64,000 nt of DNA from an uncultured Sulfurovum sp. (GTDB lineage: Bacteria > Campylobacterota > Campylobacteria > Campylobacterales > Sulfurovaceae): NCBI GenBank assembly GCA_902727935.1, contig CACVAX010000006.1:104653-168652 (forward strand), written 5' to 3'. The notes beneath the pieces were generated by a model. It had not been told where the DNA came from. It searched no databases and saw only the letters and a list, made by a program, of their open reading frames with translations. The translations under genes and the position numbers were made by a program. Shown one piece after another: positions 29,431 to 39,367 of this stretch (within the stretch, counting starts at the first letter, position 1; every line of letters begins with the position of its first letter).

Positions 29431-29952
29431 ATGCCATTATTAGATAGTTTTACGGTAGACCACACCAAAATGCCAGCACCAGCTGTACGTGTTGCTAAAA
29501 GTATGAGTACCCCAAGTGGAGATGATATTACTGTTTTTGATTTACGTTTTGTTAGACCTAATGAGAATATTTTATCAGAAAGAGGTATTCATACATTAGA
29601 GCATCTGTTCGCAGGTTTTATGCGTGATCATTTAAACTCTAAAAAAGTAGAAATTATTGATCTTTCGCCAATGGGTTGTAGAACAGGTTTTTATATGTCA
29701 TTGTTAGGTGCACCAAAAGAGAAAAAAGTAGCTAAAGCTTGGAAGAAAGCGATGGAAGATGTTTTAGATGTTGCTAATCAAAGTGATATTCCAGAACTTA
29801 ACCTTTATCAGTGTGGAACTTATGAAATGCACTCACTAGACGAAGCACAAGAGATTGCTCAAAATATTGTAGATGCACATATTGGGATTATGTCCAATGA
29901 TGAGTTGAAGCTTTCAAAGAAAAAATTAAAAAAACTAGAAAAAGAAGCCTAA
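29431..29952 (+). CDS. luxS: S-ribosylhomocysteine lyase
   Basis: [44 protein letters not shown]. Confidence 0.96.
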   Translation: MPLLDSFTVDHTKMPAPAVRVAKSMSTPSGDDITVFDLRFVRPNENILSERGIHTLEHLFAGFMRDHLNSKKVEIIDLSPMGCRTGFYMSLLGAPKEKKVAKAWKKAMEDVLDVANQSDIPELNLYQCGTYEMHSLDEAQEIAQNIVDAHIGIMSNDELKLSKKKLKKLEKEA

Positions 29953-30720
29953 TTGTATAACGAAGTACTACGACCCAAAAAAGAGTTAGTACTTTGTGAA
30001 GATGGTTCAAACACGCTTTTTTCAAAAGAGTTTAATGAACCTTATCACTCTACCAAAGATGGGGCATTACATGAATCTTTAGAGAAACATGTTAAACCTG
30101 CTTTACACATTAAAAAAGAGTCTAAACATTTGGTTATTTTAGATATCTGTTTTGGTTTGGGTTACAATACCTTAGCCACACTTTATTATATTCAAAAAAA
30201 TAATCTTGATATAAAAGTACATATACTCTCTCCTGAATTTGATGAAGCTTTAGTGCGTTCTCTCAATACTTTTGAATTTCCGAATGAATTTGAAGATTTA
30301 AAACCTATTATCAATTCTTTGAGCCAAAATCTTTCTTATAAAGATAAACAATTTAAAGTAGAAATATTATTGGGGGATGCAAGGCTTGAAGTTCCTAAAA
30401 TAAAAGAACAAATAGACATTATCTATCAAGATGCGTTCTCTCCAGCACATAATCCTTTATTATGGACAAAAGAGTTTTTTGCAGATATGGTAAAAATCTC
30501 TAAAAAAGATACTATTTTAACAACTTACTCAATAGCTGCAGCCATTCGTTTAGGTCTTTATGAAAATGGTTTTTTGATTTTTACGCATAATGCAAAGTTA
30601 ATGCGAACTTCTACCGTAGCTTCTATGAAAATGATAGAAGGTTTTGACTATATTGATATGGAGTTAAAAAAGGAACGTAATCCTACAGCTAAAAGTTTAA
30701 AGGATGAGGAGTTTATTTAA
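29953..30720 (+). CDS. MnmC/MnmD-like tRNA methyltransferase
   Basis: VILDICFGLGYNTL; IIYQDAFSPAHNPLLWTKEFF; TTG start directly after luxS stop. Confidence 0.8.
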   Translation: MYNEVLRPKKELVLCEDGSNTLFSKEFNEPYHSTKDGALHESLEKHVKPALHIKKESKHLVILDICFGLGYNTLATLYYIQKNNLDIKVHILSPEFDEALVRSLNTFEFPNEFEDLKPIINSLSQNLSYKDKQFKVEILLGDARLEVPKIKEQIDIIYQDAFSPAHNPLLWTKEFFADMVKISKKDTILTTYSIAAAIRLGLYENGFLIFTHNAKLMRTSTVASMKMIEGFDYIDMELKKERNPTAKSLKDEEFI

Positions 30721-31651
30721 AGCTTTTATAGAACTCTAAAGTTTTTTCTCGAGCTTCTTCAAGGCTAATTCTTTTAAATCTAACTTTATTGCCCACAGCC
30801 AACTGCGAAAACCTAAAACAATCAATGGCTAAAACAGTCCCAATTTTTGGATAGCCTCCAATGGTTTGTCGTTCTTTTAGAAGTAAGATGGGTTGTCCAT
30901 CTTTGGGAATTTGTACTGCACCAAAAGCGATGCCTTCAGAGATAAGACCACTCTTGTTTGGCGTAATGCTTTCACCTTTGAGCTTTGCTCCCATTCGGTC
31001 ACTTTGTAGGGTAATAGCATACTCTGTGTTAAAAAATTTTGCTTGTTCTTTTTCTGAAAAGTAGTCATTTTGATAAGAGGGAAGAACCCTAAGTGTTAGA
31101 GGTTGATTGTAGTTTGGGATGTATTTTTTAGCTACGCGTTTGGTATGAGTTTTTCTTGAACTGTTGCATACTAAGACATCCTCTTTTTGAAGCTTAGCTC
31201 CAATGTTTTCTTTGAGTGTTGTGGCATAACTTTCATATGTTTTTTCAAGCATAAAACCATCTTTTACACTTAGGTACGCTCGTTGTCCAGAGATGCGTTT
31301 ATCAAAAGAGATAACATCTCTATTCTCTACAAAGTGCGTTTGCCAAATGGGTTGAGCTGTACCGTTAATTTTAAAATTCAAGTTAGCACCACAAACAGAA
31401 ATGGTTGTGGCTACTTCAGCTTTGAGTTTTAGTCCTACCATAACTTCAATGGCATTGGTATTTTTATTGCCTAAAAGCTTTTGACTCCAAAGATAGGCGT
31501 ATTCATCCATGGCTCCTGAATGGGTAATTCCTAAATGGTTGTAGCCGTAGCGTCCTTGGTCTTGTAAGGTTGTAAACAGTCCACTTTGAAGTACTTTAAA
31601 TCCTTTCAAATTGAACCTTATCCCCCACTTCAAAAGTATGGAAAGCATCAA
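30713..31651 (-). CDS. pxpC: 5-oxoprolinase subunit PxpC
   Basis: VLQSGLFTTLQDQGRYGYNHLGITHSGAMDEYAY. Confidence 0.9.
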   Translation of the reverse strand: MMLSILLKWGIRFNLKGFKVLQSGLFTTLQDQGRYGYNHLGITHSGAMDEYAYLWSQKLLGNKNTNAIEVMVGLKLKAEVATTISVCGANLNFKINGTAQPIWQTHFVENRDVISFDKRISGQRAYLSVKDGFMLEKTYESYATTLKENIGAKLQKEDVLVCNSSRKTHTKRVAKKYIPNYNQPLTLRVLPSYQNDYFSEKEQAKFFNTEYAITLQSDRMGAKLKGESITPNKSGLISEGIAFGAVQIPKDGQPILLLKERQTIGGYPKIGTVLAIDCFRFSQLAVGNKVRFKRISLEEAREKTLEFYKSFK

Positions 31652-32276
31652 ATGTTGTTTGTCCTATAATATTCCATCCTCCAGCTGAATCTTGTGGATA
31701 AACGGCTGTTTGTAATTCTGCTAAGGCTACTGAACCTTTGAGTATTTTTTGACGTGGGCTTTCTAGTCTAGGGGTACTTATTTTGGGGTGAACACTTGCT
31801 AAATAGGCAAAACCTACCATGAATCCTATGGCATAGACACGGTAAGTTTTTTGTGTGTGTAAGCTTACAACTTCTTCAATACTTAGTGCATTATGATGAG
31901 CAACCCTTTCTAAGTCTAAATTATTTGTATAGTCAGTGGGAATAGTTATAAGTTTATGTACTAGCTTATGGTCTCTTTTTTTTTGATTGTTTAAAGCTGA
32001 AAGAATGACTTTTTTCATGCTTTCATGATCATGGATATACATATCAAATTGTACTAAAATAGAACAATAAGAAGGCGTAAGGTCTTTAATGGGGCTTATG
32101 TCCTTAAGTGCCAAATAAGTACTTTGAACTTCATCTAAAATGCTTTCAGACATTTCTTGTTTGAAATAGATAATAAGTGAATCTAGTGAAACGATTTTAA
32201 AAGTCATTTTGAAGTTTATGAAGAGATTTAATAAGTTTAAGTGCTGATTTATTATCACCATGAACACAGAGGGCAT
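31596..32276 (-). CDS. pxpB: 5-oxoprolinase subunit PxpB (true start probably internal to the ORF)
   Basis: AIGFMVGFAYLASVHPKISTPRLESPRQKILKGSVALAELQTAVYPQDSAGGWNIIGQT. Confidence 0.9.
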   Translation of the reverse strand: MPSVFMVIINQHLNLLNLFINFKMTFKIVSLDSLIIYFKQEMSESILDEVQSTYLALKDISPIKDLTPSYCSILVQFDMYIHDHESMKKVILSALNNQKKRDHKLVHKLITIPTDYTNNLDLERVAHHNALSIEEVVSLHTQKTYRVYAIGFMVGFAYLASVHPKISTPRLESPRQKILKGSVALAELQTAVYPQDSAGGWNIIGQTTFDAFHTFEVGDKVQFERI

Positions 32277-32937
32277 CAGCTTTTAGTTTTAGTTTTTTAC
32301 CACTTATGGATTTGAGTGAGCCTTTTCTCATGAGTTGTTTCGCACGTTCTAAGACTTCTTCTTTTCCACTAATAACAGCATTGTGTTGTCCTCTTGGTAC
32401 TAAAAGTCCTTCATTGGTATAAGCTCTATCAGCAAAGACTTCATAGAGTAGAGAGATATTATATTTATTGGCAATGTTCGCATAGTTGTCATTTTTAGAA
32501 GAAGAGAGAATCATGAGTTTTAAGTTGGTGTCAAATTTAGCAACGGCTTTAGCAATGGAACGAAAAATACTCTCATCTTGCATCATTTGATTGTATAATG
32601 CACCATGAGGTTTGAGATAGCTTACCGTTACACCATAACTTTTACATAAGGCTGATAATGCGCCTAACTGATAGAGAACAAAGGCAACTATCTCTTCAGA
32701 ACTACAGTTCATTTCACGTCGTCCAAAGCCAACAAGGTCAGGGTAAGAGGGATGACAACCTATTTGAATATCATGTTCTTTACAGAGCTTAATGCTTTTA
32801 TGCATGGTGACAGGGTCAGCAGCATGAAAACCACAGGCAAGGTTTGCCATTTGAATGTAAGGCATGATTTTTTCATCTAAACCCATAGAGTATGTACCAA
32901 AGCCTTCACCCATATCACAGTTTAATTTAATGTTCAT
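32197..32937 (-). CDS. pxpA: 5-oxoprolinase subunit PxpA (LamB/YcsF)
   Basis: MNIKLNCDMGEGFGTYSMG; NLACGFHAADPVTM; VSYLKPHGALYNQM. Confidence 0.95.
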   Translation of the reverse strand: MNIKLNCDMGEGFGTYSMGLDEKIMPYIQMANLACGFHAADPVTMHKSIKLCKEHDIQIGCHPSYPDLVGFGRREMNCSSEEIVAFVLYQLGALSALCKSYGVTVSYLKPHGALYNQMMQDESIFRSIAKAVAKFDTNLKLMILSSSKNDNYANIANKYNISLLYEVFADRAYTNEGLLVPRGQHNAVISGKEEVLERAKQLMRKGSLKSISGKKLKLKADALCVHGDNKSALKLIKSLHKLQNDF

Positions 32938-33040
32938 TTTAAATCTTCTTAATGTAAATATATTAGAATAGTAGCAGAATTTTCATTTCTATTGCTAGTT
33001 TAAGGAATAACTCTTGTATAATGAATTTTTTTAAAAGTTA

Positions 33041-33895
33041 ATGAATGTTGAAGGATTAGGAATGCACTATAAACAGATTATATTTTTAATACTTTTAACA
33101 AGCCTTGGGCTTAAAGCACAAAGCTTTTATGTCTTGACGGATGTTAAAAACTATCAGCCCCTAGTCATTACAGAAGCCAAAGAGTTTGAAGTCTTTAATG
33201 AGGATATTAAAGCATTGATGAAAGCAAATGCTTTAGAGTTAGACGTGAATACTACAGGAAGCCCTTCACGTGTTTTGGCTTTTTTAGTCAATAAGTTTTC
33301 TTTGGGGGATACCTTAGGGGTTCGTGTGACCTTAGAGTTAGGCGAATACGTACGGCGTCAAAAAAGTGAAGAAGAGGTTTTTGCGATTTCTTATCTTAAA
33401 GAGAAAAGCTTTGTTTATCATAAAGAGGAGTTAGAAGATGATTTGGCTGATACCATAGAAGAGTTGTTAGAAGCATTTACAGTTCAGCATAAAGAAGACA
33501 ATAAACAGCTTTCTGCAAATAAAAAAATTGTTCGTCATGAAACTTTTGATGAAGATATGGGTTATGAAAATGACTATTATCGAGCCTTAAAAAAGGCGAA
33601 AGAAGAAGGTAAAAAGCTTATGCTGTTTATGACAACAGCCTATTGTCCTTGGTGTCGTAAACTTGAAAATAGAATTTTATCTCAAATACATATTGACAAA
33701 AAAATAAAAGTACATCATGTACCTGTCATGTTAAACTATGATAAAAAAGCATTTCCTGAAAACTTAGCAAAGAGTAATGTTGTTCCCACACTTTATATTA
33801 TTAATGCTAAAACACAAAAAATAGAGGAAACTTTTGTAGGGTTTTCGGCACGAAATATGTTTTTAAATTATTTGGAACACTCAGATGACAAGTGA
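33041..33895 (+). CDS. Exported thioredoxin-fold protein
   Basis: KLMLFMTTAYCPWCRKLENRIL (CPWC), VVPTLYIINAK. Confidence 0.75.
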   Translation: MNVEGLGMHYKQIIFLILLTSLGLKAQSFYVLTDVKNYQPLVITEAKEFEVFNEDIKALMKANALELDVNTTGSPSRVLAFLVNKFSLGDTLGVRVTLELGEYVRRQKSEEEVFAISYLKEKSFVYHKEELEDDLADTIEELLEAFTVQHKEDNKQLSANKKIVRHETFDEDMGYENDYYRALKKAKEEGKKLMLFMTTAYCPWCRKLENRILSQIHIDKKIKVHHVPVMLNYDKKAFPENLAKSNVVPTLYIINAKTQKIEETFVGFSARNMFLNYLEHSDDK

Positions 33896-34154
33896 AAAGT
33901 ATGATAGAGCGTTACTTGAAGAGTTGGAGAAAAAGCTTTCTGCTTTAGTCTTTGTTCGTGGAGAAAATGAAGAACTAAAACCGACAAAAGAGCAAGTAGA
34001 AAAGATGATGAAACTTTGTATCAAGCGTAATCGACCCTCTTATTATAAACTTAGACATGCTTCTGGTATGGGAGAGGAATATGGCTTTAAATCTGTTAAT
34101 ATGTACAGTGATGATGGGAAAAAAATGCGTCGTTTTGAGTCGGGTTTAGATTAA
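33885..34154 (+). CDS. Small hypothetical protein
   Basis: 89-aa ORF overlapping previous gene. Confidence 0.5.
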   Translation: MTSEKYDRALLEELEKKLSALVFVRGENEELKPTKEQVEKMMKLCIKRNRPSYYKLRHASGMGEEYGFKSVNMYSDDGKKMRRFESGLD

Positions 34155-34235
34155 AATAGGCAAATAATTTGTTCTAAGCTTAGGGCTAATAACTTAAGTT
34201 ATAATCAAATAAAATAAATAATATAAGGAAAAATA

Positions 34236-34841
34236 ATGAAAAGTATGTTGTTGGTTTTAGTTGTTGTGGGGGCAACAATTTTTACAGTAGTACAAGCCAA
34301 AGAAGAGTTAAAAAAAGTAGAAGAAAAAATGACAGCCATGGAGGTTTATGAACGTATGCGTTTTGTACTTTCAGATTCATGGTCACTTTCAGCAGAAGAG
34401 GAACAACTTGATACTACAGGAGCTCATAAAAATCAAGCCATAGTCCATTTAGTTGGAGATGATAAAGCTGTGGGAACAAAATATCAAGTAATTGGTCGTG
34501 GGGCAACCCTAGAAGAAGTTTTATTACCAAATACAAAAAAGTCCATGGTAACGATGTATCATTGTGATTCTTATAAAAATTGCACAGAGTTAAAAGCCAC
34601 ACATTATTGTGCCAAACAAAATCAACCAGAGTTTATTTTAAATCTTGAAGAGACAACACCCAATAAGTTTGTATTTGACTGTGATATGAGTACCGAACTC
34701 TGTAATTCAGAAGAAGATCATATTCATAAAATGATATTTGAGCTTTCAGAAGAAGATAGCCATTTAAAAGCATCCTATTTAGCTTGGAAAGACAAAAAAA
34801 TACGTAAAAAACATTCTATTTATCATTTTGATAGGATGTAA
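34236..34841 (+). CDS. Exported hypothetical protein
   Basis: Signal peptide MKSMLLVLVVVGATIFTVVQAKE. Confidence 0.5.
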   Translation: MKSMLLVLVVVGATIFTVVQAKEELKKVEEKMTAMEVYERMRFVLSDSWSLSAEEEQLDTTGAHKNQAIVHLVGDDKAVGTKYQVIGRGATLEEVLLPNTKKSMVTMYHCDSYKNCTELKATHYCAKQNQPEFILNLEETTPNKFVFDCDMSTELCNSEEDHIHKMIFELSEEDSHLKASYLAWKDKKIRKKHSIYHFDRM

Positions 34842-34917
34842 TTGCACCCTTTCTTCATTTTTTAACGTCTACTTAGTATAATCTCAAAAATAGAGAGAAC
34901 AACTTAAAGGAAACAAC

Positions 34918-35379
34918 ATGAGCGAAAGCAGAAGATTACACATTCACATGTCAGTGGATAATATTGAAGAGAGTGTTAAGTTTTATAACACACAATTTGG
35001 AGCAGAAGCAACTAAGGTTAAAGATGATTATGCTCAATGGATTGTTGAAGATTTAAGCCTTAACTTTGCCATTTCTACTAGAGGAAATAAACTGGGTGTG
35101 AACCATTTGGGTGTGCAGTACGAAAGTGATGAAGCACTTGAAGAGGCACAAAAAACTTTTGAAGAAGCTGGAATCAAAGGTGAAGAAGAAAAAGGTGCTG
35201 CTTGTTGTTATAAAGAGTCTAACAAGTACTGGGTACAAGACCCTACTGGGAATGCTTGGGAAAATTATCATTCTACTGGAGACATTGAGGTTTATGGTAT
35301 GGAGGAGTCTGAATCAGCAGATGCTTGTTGTAGTCCTAAAGTAGGAATGTTTTCAACGACACCAAACAGTTGTTGTTAA
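34918..35379 (+). CDS. ArsI/CadI-family VOC metalloenzyme with Cys-rich tail
   Basis: LHIHMSVDNIEESVKFYNTQFG; LGVNHLGVQYES; GAACCYKESNKYWVQDPTGNAWENYHS; tail DACCSPK...NSCC. Confidence 0.8.
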   Translation: MSESRRLHIHMSVDNIEESVKFYNTQFGAEATKVKDDYAQWIVEDLSLNFAISTRGNKLGVNHLGVQYESDEALEEAQKTFEEAGIKGEEEKGAACCYKESNKYWVQDPTGNAWENYHSTGDIEVYGMEESESADACCSPKVGMFSTTPNSCC

Positions 35380-35453
35380 AGTAGCTGTATGATTTTCTTA
35401 GGTTAAATAATGTAGTATTGATAAATATTTTGAGAAGGTTGAGTAAAGAAGGG

Positions 35454-35476
35454 TAAAGGTAGAGAATCTACCTTTA
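35454..35476 (-). terminator. Hairpin between convergent genes
   Basis: Perfect TAAAGGTAGA-GAA-TCTACCTTTA stem-loop downstream of csp. Confidence 0.6.
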
Positions 35477-35490
35477 CTAAGCAGTAAAAA

Positions 35491-35709
35491 TTATACTGCT
35501 GTTACGTTTTCAGCTTGAGGGCCTTTTTGACCTTCACCGATTTCAAATGTTACAGCTTGACCATCTGCTAGAGTTACTCTACCACCACTTGGGTTGTTTA
35601 CTTGTCTGAAATGTACGAATACATCTGGACCTCCACCATTTTGCTCGATAAATCCATAACCTTTTTCGTCGTTAAACCATTTAACACTACCGTTAACTAA
35701 TTCTGCCAT
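35491..35709 (-). CDS. Cold-shock family protein
   Basis: [29 protein letters not shown]. Confidence 0.95.
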   Translation of the reverse strand: MAELVNGSVKWFNDEKGYGFIEQNGGGPDVFVHFRQVNNPSGGRVTLADGQAVTFEIGEGQKGPQAENVTAV

Positions 35710-35977
35710 TGTAATACCTTATTGTAAATATATAACTTCTCTAAAATCCGTGCATAAAAATACACTATTTTAAATCAAGTCGAATCCAAATAGAGAAGAA
35801 ATATATTCCACACTCATCTTTCATCTAAGCATATTATAACTTGTTTGGTTGAAACTACTCCTTATTCTTAGTAAAAAATTAAAATATGACAATTTGACAC
35901 ACTTTTTTCACTTTAATTTTAAGGAAAACAGTAATTTTCATTAGGATTAAGAGTGAGTGAATATGTTATGATACCTT

Positions 35978-36607
35978 ATGTTAGAAAATAAATTTAAACG
36001 CTTATGCCAAAATTATTCTAAAGATGAAAAGCTTATTGCTAAATTATGGAGAGAGATACATCAAGAATATTCAAGCCAAGAACGACATTATCATACGCTA
36101 ACACATCTTGAACATATGTATACAGAACTTGAAGCAATAAAAATGACACCTTTATTCGCTTTTGCAATTTTTTATCATGATATTGTTTATGATGCTGAAA
36201 ATAATGATAATGAAGTAGCATCTGCTTTTTTGGCTAAAGCACGTCTAAGAGAACTAATGCTACCTAAGAAATTCTATGAACAAGTATGTCAGCTTATACT
36301 TGAAACCCAAAGTCATCAAGCCTCTAGTCAAGATAATGCTCTTTTTTTAGATGCTGATTTAAGTATTTTGGGGTCACCTTATGCGTTATATAAAATTTAT
36401 ACATTAAAAGTACGAAAAGAGTATGCTGTTTATGATGACCTAACTTATTTTAAAGGACGAAAAAAGGTATTGAAAGCCTTTTTAGAGAAAAAGAAAATTT
36501 ATCAAACGGAACATTTTTACGAAAAGTATGAAAAGCAGGGAAGAGACAATATGTTAATAGAGTATAATTCAATTATAAAAGATCTACAATACTTAGATAA
36601 AAAATAG
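35978..36607 (+). CDS. HD-domain predicted metal-dependent phosphohydrolase
   Basis: RHYHTLTHLEHM, AIFYHDIVYDAENNDNEVASAFLA. Confidence 0.8.
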   Translation: MLENKFKRLCQNYSKDEKLIAKLWREIHQEYSSQERHYHTLTHLEHMYTELEAIKMTPLFAFAIFYHDIVYDAENNDNEVASAFLAKARLRELMLPKKFYEQVCQLILETQSHQASSQDNALFLDADLSILGSPYALYKIYTLKVRKEYAVYDDLTYFKGRKKVLKAFLEKKKIYQTEHFYEKYEKQGRDNMLIEYNSIIKDLQYLDKK

Positions 36608-36622
36608 ATATAAAGGAAGTCC

Positions 36623-37114
36623 ATGTGCGACTTTAATAATTTAACCGATGAAGAAAAACTTCATTTTCATACACTTTTAACCACTGCTGCTAATAACTAT
36701 GGAGGTAGTAATTTTTTTCTTCAACTCATTGAAGCACTCCGAGAAGCTTCGCCTCATGCACTTACGTCAAGACATCAGGATTTTTTGTTTGACTTAGGAG
36801 ATGTGCGTTGGGGTAAAACCATTTTTAATGACAAAATTCAACTCATCAAAGAAACCAGAATAAGTAGAAGTACAGAAAAAAGTTTTTTACCCAATAGTGA
36901 AGAGAAAAAATATAAAAAAATCTTAAACCTTATCCGTACGCTTGACCCCATAACCTTTTCGGTTAGACCAAGTCTTAGAGATGAGGGTGAAGGATTTGAC
37001 TTTAAAGCTTTTGAAACAGATGAAGCTAAAAACATAAGATTAAACCCTCTTTTTGAAGCACTTTTTTTCTGTTCTATTGATACGGTTAAAAAAATATTGA
37101 ACCATAAAACCTAA
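36623..37114 (+). CDS. Hypothetical protein
   Basis: Intact 163-aa ORF. Confidence 0.5.
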   Translation: MCDFNNLTDEEKLHFHTLLTTAANNYGGSNFFLQLIEALREASPHALTSRHQDFLFDLGDVRWGKTIFNDKIQLIKETRISRSTEKSFLPNSEEKKYKKILNLIRTLDPITFSVRPSLRDEGEGFDFKAFETDEAKNIRLNPLFEALFFCSIDTVKKILNHKT

Positions 37115-37569
37115 AAATAATTGACGCTGATATAGATTTCAGCTTCATCTTTTGAAATGTATTTTTCAAAATCTGTCGTATAAGCACGTCGTTCATCAAT
37201 GCTTTCATCTTCAAAGTACGCCCAAATTTTAACCCAAGTCTCTATGATGGCTTGTGGTAATACACCTTTAACTGGAAACATAAGGTATTGACCCTCTTGG
37301 AGTGTAAGACTTTGCATCTTTTGGGTATTTTGTATATTATCTGCTCCAACCAAAACATCAAATTCTCCCATAGCATCAGATTCGTAGTTATGGTATACTC
37401 CATAAATAATTGCTTCTTTGGAGAGGGTAGGTAAAACTTCTTGAAAAAATCTTTCCCAAAGAGGGGCTATTTTTTGTGTTTGTTCATTTCTCTCATCTAT
37501 ATTTTTAGTTTTAACTTGTAGACCTGTCACCGTAATGTTTTCTAAACTTACTTTTTGAATATTAGGCAT
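37111..37569 (-). CDS. GyrI-like/effector-binding domain protein
   Basis: ITVTGLQVKTKNIDE... AIIYGVYHNYESDAMGEFDVLVGAD. Confidence 0.7.
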   Translation of the reverse strand: MPNIQKVSLENITVTGLQVKTKNIDERNEQTQKIAPLWERFFQEVLPTLSKEAIIYGVYHNYESDAMGEFDVLVGADNIQNTQKMQSLTLQEGQYLMFPVKGVLPQAIIETWVKIWAYFEDESIDERRAYTTDFEKYISKDEAEIYISVNYF

Positions 37570-37579
37570 ACATTCTCCT

Positions 37580-38215
37580 CTACTTTAACAACCACGCAAC
37601 ATCACAAGCTGGAAGTTTCCCTTTAAACCCACCATCTATCTCTTCGCGTGTCAAGAGTTCTAAGTCATAATGTTCTTCATAATGCTTTCTTACTTCAGAC
37701 TCTTCTACTGAATAAGGTGTTCGGTTCATTAAAGATTGGTCATACTCAAAACAGAGTAGGAGCTGAGGAGCATGGTTGCTTAGTTCTCTTAAATGTTGGG
37801 TGTAAGCTAATCTGACTTCGGTGCTTAAGGCAACCAACGCTGCACGGTCATAAATGGCATCGACTTTACCAAGTATTTTAGAGTTTAGCTTAAAAATATC
37901 CCCAACATAGACATGCAGTTTTTCTGTGCTATAGAGTTTTAATTCTCCCACATTTGAGACCGTTGGTACAATATCAAGTTCTTCAAAGAGTTCAATTACA
38001 GCTTGTTCACTAAGTTCCACACCGGCCACAGCATAGCCTTCTGAAAGTAACCATGCAATGTCGATGGTCTTACCACATAAAGGCACAAGTATTCTGCTCT
38101 CATTTTGTAAATTTAAGTGTTTAAAATATTTAACCATAAAAGGATTTTCAGATTCTTGATTAAACCCAATCTCTCTGTTTTTCCAACGTTCTAGCCATAA
38201 AGTATTTTCTTTCAT
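37580..38215 (-). CDS. Thiopurine S-methyltransferase-like
   Basis: WLERWKNREIGFNQESENPFMVKYF; RILVPLCGKTIDIAWLLSEGYAVAGVELSEQAV. Confidence 0.88.
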   Translation of the reverse strand: MKENTLWLERWKNREIGFNQESENPFMVKYFKHLNLQNESRILVPLCGKTIDIAWLLSEGYAVAGVELSEQAVIELFEELDIVPTVSNVGELKLYSTEKLHVYVGDIFKLNSKILGKVDAIYDRAALVALSTEVRLAYTQHLRELSNHAPQLLLCFEYDQSLMNRTPYSVEESEVRKHYEEHYDLELLTREEIDGGFKGKLPACDVAWLLK

Positions 38216-38416
38216 TGCTTATTTCCTTATTTATGTGAGGGTATTATATACAAGGGTAAGGATAAAGTGCAATAAAAGTGTGGAAAAATTTGAGATTTTT
38301 TGTTTTAGAAGTTGCTAAAAAAGTATACATAGCTTAAAATAGATAAATAAAAGTTATAAAACAAAGTACAATATTTATATATATTTGTTATTATTTCAGT
38401 AATAAAAGGATGAAAA

Positions 38417-39304
38417 ATGAAAAGAATAAAGCTTTCAACCATAGCGATTTTACTACTATCCACCAATATTAGTTTACAAGCTGAAAAATCTTCTATGTGG
38501 GATATGTTTTCAGCACCTATGGAACAGATGGAAAAAATTAAAGATATTATGCCTGATATGGATAAAGTTCAAGATATGATGCCCATGGACAGTATACCTA
38601 TGATGGATGAAATAAAAGATTCAACAGGAAGCAGTTCTATTTTAGGTGATGCAGCTTCGGACATGTCAAAATCTACTTCGGTAACCGATGAAGACCTCAA
38701 TAAAATTGCAGCTGAAGACATTGCCAAAATGGATAAAGACAATGACATTGTCAAAGACCAATATTACAAAGACCTTTTAAAGGTAATGAAAAAAATTAAC
38801 CTACCCAAAGGAGTAGAACTGGATGTTAAAGTATACTGGAGTCCTTACCTTTACATTTTTTCACGTTCTAATGGTGCAATTCGTGTGAACCATGGAGTCA
38901 TAGAAAAACTGAACGACAATGAACTTCTTTTTGTTATGGCACATGAAGTGGGTCACCTCTTACATGAAGACTATAAAAAGAGTTACCGAAAAGAACATGG
39001 TATGTATGCTTTTGAAAAAATGTTAAGCATGGGGGGTGACTCTATTGGTGGTATGTCCAATGGTGTTCTGGCTTCAGTGACATCAGAGATGAGAAAATCA
39101 CGTTTTCAAAAAAATGAAGAGTTTGATGCTGATGAGTTTGCAATGCGTGTTTTGCGTGTCAACAAAGTACCAAGACAAGCAGCCATTGATGCTTTAGAGT
39201 TATTACAATATTTAGATGCACCCATCTTAAAAATGCATCCAACAGGGCATGAACGTGTTAAAAACATCGAAGACAATTATCGAAAAGATTGCAGTAAGAT
39301 TTAA
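38417..39304 (+). CDS. Exported M48-type metallopeptidase
   Basis: HEVGHLLHE; NEEFDADEFAMRVL; MHPTGHERVKNIE. Confidence 0.85.
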   Translation: MKRIKLSTIAILLLSTNISLQAEKSSMWDMFSAPMEQMEKIKDIMPDMDKVQDMMPMDSIPMMDEIKDSTGSSSILGDAASDMSKSTSVTDEDLNKIAAEDIAKMDKDNDIVKDQYYKDLLKVMKKINLPKGVELDVKVYWSPYLYIFSRSNGAIRVNHGVIEKLNDNELLFVMAHEVGHLLHEDYKKSYRKEHGMYAFEKMLSMGGDSIGGMSNGVLASVTSEMRKSRFQKNEEFDADEFAMRVLRVNKVPRQAAIDALELLQYLDAPILKMHPTGHERVKNIEDNYRKDCSKI

Positions 39305-39367
39305 AATTCTCTCTAGCTCTCCAACTTTAGGTTGGGGAAGTGCTTTAAGGCTTTTTCGATGATTTTA

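Noticed and set aside
30713-32937. pxpABC on the minus strand as an unusual cluster
   Set aside because: Standard 5-oxoprolinase operon order; overlaps reflect ORF-track upstream start choice.
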